Assembly: GCA_023435645.1 (NCBI GenBank)
Contig: JAEYRK010000093.1
Span: forward strand, 1-37,349
Source of the DNA: Bacillota bacterium
Lineage (GTDB): Bacteria > Bacillota > Clostridia > Lachnospirales > Lachnospiraceae
Length of the DNA: 37,349 nt
Reading direction: 5' to 3'
A program made the translations under genes and the position numbers. Below the pieces are notes generated by a model. It made no database searches and was not told where the DNA came from. It saw nothing but the letters and a program-made list of their open reading frames with translations. Shown here piece by piece: positions 33,650 to 37,349 of the stretch. The stretch's first letter is position 1. Each line of letters begins with the position of its first letter.

Positions 33650-35500
33650 ATGAACTATCCGCATAAGTGTAATTTTAGAGTGAGCAAGATTTTTGGTGAG
33701 CTAGAAGTTGAAATTTTATTGTATTCAGGGCTTACAACTTTTGTAGGTGCAAATGCATCGGGAAAAACTCAAACTTTAAAAGCGCTACGAGACCACCTTA
33801 AAAGCAAATTAGGTAATGGCAAGGTCAGATATTTATCATCTAATCGAATTGGAACAATGGAGCAATATAGGTCAAAGACAAATCAACATATTTACACATT
33901 GGATCAATTTAATGTCGGTGACCAAAAAACAAAAAATATGCGACATGAAATTGAAACTGCAGCTGGAGACTTATTTACATTGGATGATAGAAAAGATGTT
34001 TATATTAAGGTTGCAGAACGACTTTCAGTATTATTTAACAGACAAATCTACATACGTTGGGATGCTGGAAACATGAAAGTGTTCTTTGAAAAAACAGAAT
34101 CTGATAAAGAGTATTCTATTGTAGCTGAGGCAAGTGGACTTGTTAATGTTATTTCAATTTTAGCTGCATTATTTGATGAAGATATTCAAGTGTTAATGAT
34201 AGATGAGCCAGAGGTTTCTTTGCATCCGCAACTACAATCGTATCTATTACGTGAGATTCAAAAAGCGGCTTCTAATTATGGGAAAGCAATTATAATTTCC
34301 ACTCATTCAACAGAAATGATTTCGTTTAATTCAATTAGCGATTTAAGCAATTTAGTGTTTTTTACTGAAAAGAAACCTCCAATACAGATATCTCCAGAAA
34401 TGCCCGAATTAGAAAATCGAAAACTAAGAGATTTTCTTATGAGAATGGGCCAAGTTTATAAAACGGGGTTCTTTGCCAAAAAAGTGTTATTAATTGAGGG
34501 AGCAAGCGATTTATTAATTTGCCGATTTCTTTCAAATAAATTGGACCTTAATATTGATGTAGCAGGCTCACAGATTATTCCAGTAGATGGTAAAGGTCAA
34601 TTTCCTATTATTACAAAACTCTTTAGATTAATAGGAAAAGATGTTGCTGTATTAACTGATCTAGATGGATTTACCGATGATAATTGTATTGTAGACTTAT
34701 TTTGCCAATTACCTGATGCAATAAAGATGGCAAACAATTGTGGAAATGATAATATTTCTGAAATGACTAGAAGTATTAAGTCAAAAATATCAGAGTTAGT
34801 ACAATCATATAAGGATAGCATGAAGACAATCTATGAAATGCATCCATATTGGATAAATAAAGGCGATGAAGAAGATGAAGATAAAACCATTCGCAGAGCT
34901 CTAATAGCTCAATTATTTAGTATAGAAAATGACAGTATATTACAAAACTGGCCTGATGCAGCAAGTTGGTTAAGTTTGAAAACTAGATTATATAGTCTTT
35001 TTTCACTTCTCGAAGCTGTTGGTTGTTTCATTCTTAAGAAAGGAGCCATTGAAAGTTATTATTTATATGCACCAAATACAACATATAACGAAAAACCTTC
35101 TGTCGCAGCCGATGAAATAGGTGAGCTCCAAATTATAAGTAACGAACTTATTTGTAGTACATATGAAGATGTGATTCGTTCGTTAAGATATGCAGCATTA
35201 ACAAAAAATGTGGATGAGAGTTTTGCAGTGAAAAAAGAATTGTTAAGTGAATTGGCTCTTGTTATGGGGGTGTTATCAACTGTTTCAAATGAAAAAGAAA
35301 TCTATTCTATTATAAAACAGGCGAAAGGAAGTTCAACCTCCCTTTTTAATTATAAGATAATCAGCAATAAGGATATCTTGGGAGTTGAGGTCACTTTACA
35401 TTCGACTATCATTAATGTTAGTGGATTACCATTACAAATATTCACCGGTCAAAATGTAAATGATATTGTCAATAGTCATATTAAGCATAAATCAATATAA
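33650..35500 (+). CDS. Second OLD-type ATPase/TOPRIM protein, distinct from GajA
   Basis: A 616-residue protein. Walker A is GANASGKT (33-40), Walker B is LMIDEPEVSLHPQ (about 181-193), the switch loop is ISTHSTEM (about 216-223), and a TOPRIM-like domain follows with LLIEGASD (Glu near 283) and VLTDLDGF (Asp pair near 336 and 338). The C-terminal half (about 360-616) is helical and unlike the GajA-like protein. The overall pattern is an OLD-family nuclease of another branch. The ATG with GTGAGGAAG about nine bases upstream was chosen over a GTG five codons earlier. No helicase gene follows; the next gene is the adenosine-deaminase-like fragment, 93 bases on. Confidence 0.78.
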   Translation: MNYPHKCNFRVSKIFGELEVEILLYSGLTTFVGANASGKTQTLKALRDHLKSKLGNGKVRYLSSNRIGTMEQYRSKTNQHIYTLDQFNVGDQKTKNMRHEIETAAGDLFTLDDRKDVYIKVAERLSVLFNRQIYIRWDAGNMKVFFEKTESDKEYSIVAEASGLVNVISILAALFDEDIQVLMIDEPEVSLHPQLQSYLLREIQKAASNYGKAIIISTHSTEMISFNSISDLSNLVFFTEKKPPIQISPEMPELENRKLRDFLMRMGQVYKTGFFAKKVLLIEGASDLLICRFLSNKLDLNIDVAGSQIIPVDGKGQFPIITKLFRLIGKDVAVLTDLDGFTDDNCIVDLFCQLPDAIKMANNCGNDNISEMTRSIKSKISELVQSYKDSMKTIYEMHPYWINKGDEEDEDKTIRRALIAQLFSIENDSILQNWPDAASWLSLKTRLYSLFSLLEAVGCFILKKGAIESYYLYAPNTTYNEKPSVAADEIGELQIISNELICSTYEDVIRSLRYAALTKNVDESFAVKKELLSELALVMGVLSTVSNEKEIYSIIKQAKGSSTSLFNYKIISNKDILGVEVTLHSTIINVSGLPLQIFTGQNVNDIVNSHIKHKSI

Positions 35501-35593
35501 ATGAAGTAATAAGGAAACTTAAACAACATCCCTTTATGTTTATTTAGCGATACATCCAATAAAAACATTGCAATATTAGAAGAGGTGATAATA

Positions 35594-36085
35594 TTGAAAG
35601 ATAGGTATTCTGAAGCTTTTATTGAAGCATTAATAAAAAAAGACTTAGATGCAATAAGAGTAATACCTAAAGCAGATTTACACAATCATTATTCCCTCGG
35701 AGGAAATCGTAAATATATTAGAGATTTAGTAGGCATAGATATTCCTTTTTTAGAAGGGGTTCTTCAATCAATGCAGGATATGCATGATTGGAATACCAAA
35801 TACATTGGGAATAAATTTCATAATAGTAGAATGCATAAATTTTTAATTGATGCTGCCTTTGTTCAAGCTAAGTTTGATGGTGTTCGCATATTGGAGATCG
35901 GGGAGGATGTATGGGGACTTGGTGAATATTATAATAATGATATTGATGAATTAATCCATTCGTTTCATGATTCTAATCAGCGAATAGCCCCAGAGATTGA
36001 ACAGCGATTACAGATTGGTTTATCCAGGCATTGCTCAATTGATTATCTAATGAATTGTTTAAAATGTTTGATGATATTAGGGTGA
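35594..36085 (+). pseudogene. Truncated adenosine-deaminase-like protein (N-terminal third, frameshifted end)
   Basis: The segment VIPKADLHNHYSLGG (about 24-38) matches the PKAELHxHLxGS start of adenosine/AMP deaminases, with the two zinc-binding His at 30 and 32. The frame then runs to LMNCLKCLMILG and stops. Shifting by one base after the Lys codon gives MFDDIRVNGLLKI, a better continuation of the fold, then TAA at 36102-36104. The downstream active-site parts of the family (HAGE, the later His and the TDDP Asp motif) are absent, and full-length enzymes have about 330 residues. So this is a gene cut off and frameshifted near the island edge. TTG with GAGGTGATAA upstream is taken as start; an in-frame GTG lies three codons earlier. 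Confidence 0.65.
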
Positions 36086-36315
36086 ATGGATTATTAAAAA
36101 TATAATTTAATAGTTTCATAATCTGTAAAAAGTCACAGCACCCTTGTCAAACTACCCATTATATTTATTAAATGCAATCATAAAGTTAAGAATAAAAATA
36201 TTACTAGAAGATTAGTCTATAGTGGCTCTAACAATTTTGTCAGCTATTAATAGCGATTAACCAGAAATCATGGACTTACATCATAGTATCATCGGCACAT
36301 TTGAGGGGGGATAAC

Positions 36316-37164
36316 ATGGGAATGAATAATGGAACGGGATGGGAACGTAATAATAGGATAATCTTTGACGAGATTGTTGCGAACTACGATAAGGTACGGT
36401 GGGGATATCCCGATGAACTGTATATGGATATTATTCGATATTCTAGACCGGAAAAAGGTAAAAAAGCCCTTGAAATTGGCGCGGGGACGGGGAAGGCCAC
36501 AGTACGCTTCCTCGACATGGGGTACGATATAACCGCGGTTGAGATGGGTGTAAATATGACGGAATTTTTATTGGATAGATTTAAGGAGTATAAAAATTTT
36601 AACGTGGTTACAGCCACTTTTGAGGATGCCTCATTGGAAGAGGCTCAATATGATTTAATATACGCCGCCTCAGCTTTCCATTGGGTGGATGCGGAAATAG
36701 GGTGTCCAAAAGTCTATCGTCTTTTAAAAGAAGGAGGGACGTTTGCCCTGTTCCGCAACAACGCCGTTCCAGCTGACGGAGAAGAACTCTATGAGGAGAT
36801 TCAAACACTATACATAAAATACTATAATAGTTACTATACATCGATAAAAAGACCGGTCAGAAAATCCAGAGAAGATTTTTTAAAACCCTCCGAGATTTAT
36901 AAGTCATTCCGATTCGAGGACTTAGAGAGGTACGGGTTTCGTGAAGTAACGATGAAACTATACGATGCATCGCAGACATACAGCGCAGACGAATATATTG
37001 CTCTTCTAGATACTTACTCCGATCACAGAGGATTACCGGATGATAACAGAACAGCATTGTATGCAGGAATAAGGGAAGCCATATTAAGGCATGGAGGGTA
37101 TCACAAGGTTGACTATATTTTTCAATTGTATATGGGAAGAAAGCCAGGTTATTTAGGAAGTTAG
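36316..37164 (+). CDS. Class I SAM-dependent methyltransferase
   Basis: A 282-residue methyltransferase. Motif I is LEIGAGTGKAT (about 49-59), the acidic residue after strand 2 is in TAVEMGVNM, and motif IV is YAASAFHWVD (about 113-122), a pattern of the ubiquinone/menaquinone-type family that methylates small molecules. Substrate unknown. The N-terminal FDEIVANYDKVRWGYPDELY is typical of clostridial members. The ATG with GAGGGGGG five bases upstream was chosen over a TTG five codons earlier. It lies just outside the AT-rich island. The 230 bases before it hold only the decayed end of the deaminase-like gene and AT-rich DNA. Confidence 0.88.
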   Translation: MGMNNGTGWERNNRIIFDEIVANYDKVRWGYPDELYMDIIRYSRPEKGKKALEIGAGTGKATVRFLDMGYDITAVEMGVNMTEFLLDRFKEYKNFNVVTATFEDASLEEAQYDLIYAASAFHWVDAEIGCPKVYRLLKEGGTFALFRNNAVPADGEELYEEIQTLYIKYYNSYYTSIKRPVRKSREDFLKPSEIYKSFRFEDLERYGFREVTMKLYDASQTYSADEYIALLDTYSDHRGLPDDNRTALYAGIREAILRHGGYHKVDYIFQLYMGRKPGYLGS

Positions 37165-37321
37165 CTTAAAGCAAACTGCCAGAAAACTTGGAATGAGAAC
37201 AATTCAAGCGGCTTGGTTCTTGCAAGAAGGGATATCGCAGCCTTCAAAGCGAAAGCATGATTTTCTCCAAGTAGACAAACCGTTTGATATAATAAATATT
37301 TTAACCAGAAACGAAGATTAA
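37157..37321 (+). pseudogene. 3' remnant of a HAD-superfamily hydrolase gene
   Basis: In a third frame, starting just before the methyltransferase stop, the translation includes ARKLGMRTIQAAWFLQEG, then HDFLQVDKPFDIINIL and a TAA at 37319. This matches the C-terminal end of HAD phosphatases, where AKxxGMxT is followed by a stretch ending in a helix such as xxxIxxIL. No start codon, ribosome site or upstream HAD motifs exist, so it is a 5'-truncated leftover, perhaps from the event that placed the methyltransferase gene here. Confidence 0.5.
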
Positions 37322-37337
37322 CCTTCGTTTCTTTTTT
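37308..37337 (+). terminator. Rho-independent terminator at the right edge
   Basis: GAAACGAAG and CTTCGTTTC pair perfectly around a 6-base loop and are followed by TTTTTT. It overlaps the stop of the HAD remnant and probably ends the methyltransferase transcript. Confidence 0.82.
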
Positions 37338-37349
37338 CGAATACATATG

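Larger units (their letters stand above)
27890..36290. other. AT-rich genomic island carrying phage-defence-like genes
   Basis: From about 27.9 to 36.3 kb the sequence is clearly richer in A and T than the flanks, judged by eye, and codon use shifts to AT-ending codons, most strongly in 28050-29045 and 33650-36085. It contains a recombinase-like gene, a decayed gene, two OLD-type ATPase/nuclease genes, a helicase gene and a truncated deaminase-like gene. No tRNA or convincing flanking repeats were found. Boundaries are approximate. Confidence 0.6.

Noticed and set aside
27829..36225. TATAGTGG at 27829-27836 and again at 36218-36225 as island flanking repeats (attachment sites)
   Set aside because: Only 8 bases match and the context around them differs, so chance explains it.
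27890..36290. CRISPR array, tRNA or IS element within the AT-rich island
   Set aside because: No regularly spaced repeats, tRNA-like cloverleaf or transposase-like frame was seen.
37161..37346. 61-residue minus-strand frame at the right edge
   Set aside because: Its region is better explained by the plus-strand HAD remnant and terminator.

Overview
The window looks like a chromosomal segment of a spore-forming member of the Clostridia, most likely Lachnospiraceae. The grounds are strong AGGAGG-type ribosome binding sites, moderate-to-low GC, a spore photoproduct lyase, a class B sortase, many secreted proteins with Thr/Pro-rich linkers, and clostridial-style promoters. This placement is inference from gene content and style; no search was run.

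Layout. 1-6.9 kb is mostly on the minus strand: a membrane sensor histidine kinase, a spore photoproduct lyase, a class I/II aminotransferase, a class B sortase and a tiny Cys/Gly-rich protein, with one plus-strand unknown (3036-3716). 7.1-16.1 kb is a plus-strand run of envelope and secreted proteins (large lipoprotein, beta-helix protein, SIMPL-domain protein, linker protein, Ig-like protein) interrupted by a DUF1543 gene. 16.4-27.8 kb holds small metabolic and stress genes: a tandem GNAT protein, a 42-residue peptide gene followed by a four-gene MacB/FtsX-type ABC transporter and DUF1648 operon, a cobalamin adenosyltransferase, an APH-fold kinase, a HIT/GalT-like protein, another GNAT, a small AAA ATPase, a nitroreductase and an AraC/GyrI-type regulator.

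27.9-36.3 kb is visibly more AT-rich and reads as a defence island. It contains a tyrosine-recombinase-like protein that has lost its catalytic Arg/His residues, a frameshifted small membrane protein, a two-gene Gabija-like pair (OLD-family ATPase/TOPRIM nuclease plus UvrD-like helicase, overlapping by 22 bp), and then a second, different OLD-type ATPase/TOPRIM protein followed by the N-terminal third of an adenosine-deaminase-like protein that is frameshifted and cut off. The last pair is the best candidate for an undescribed system: an OLD-type nuclease coupled to a nucleoside-deaminase-like enzyme, here with a damaged second gene. After the island come a SAM methyltransferase and the 3' remnant of a HAD-family hydrolase, closed by a terminator.

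How the genes may work together. GajA/GajB homologues are known to act jointly against phage. The second OLD gene and its deaminase-like partner could form a comparable effector pair (inference). The ABC operon (permease, ATPase, permease, DUF1648/SdpI-like protein) resembles peptide-stress export and immunity modules, and the 42-residue acidic peptide gene just upstream may be a partner or cargo (inference).
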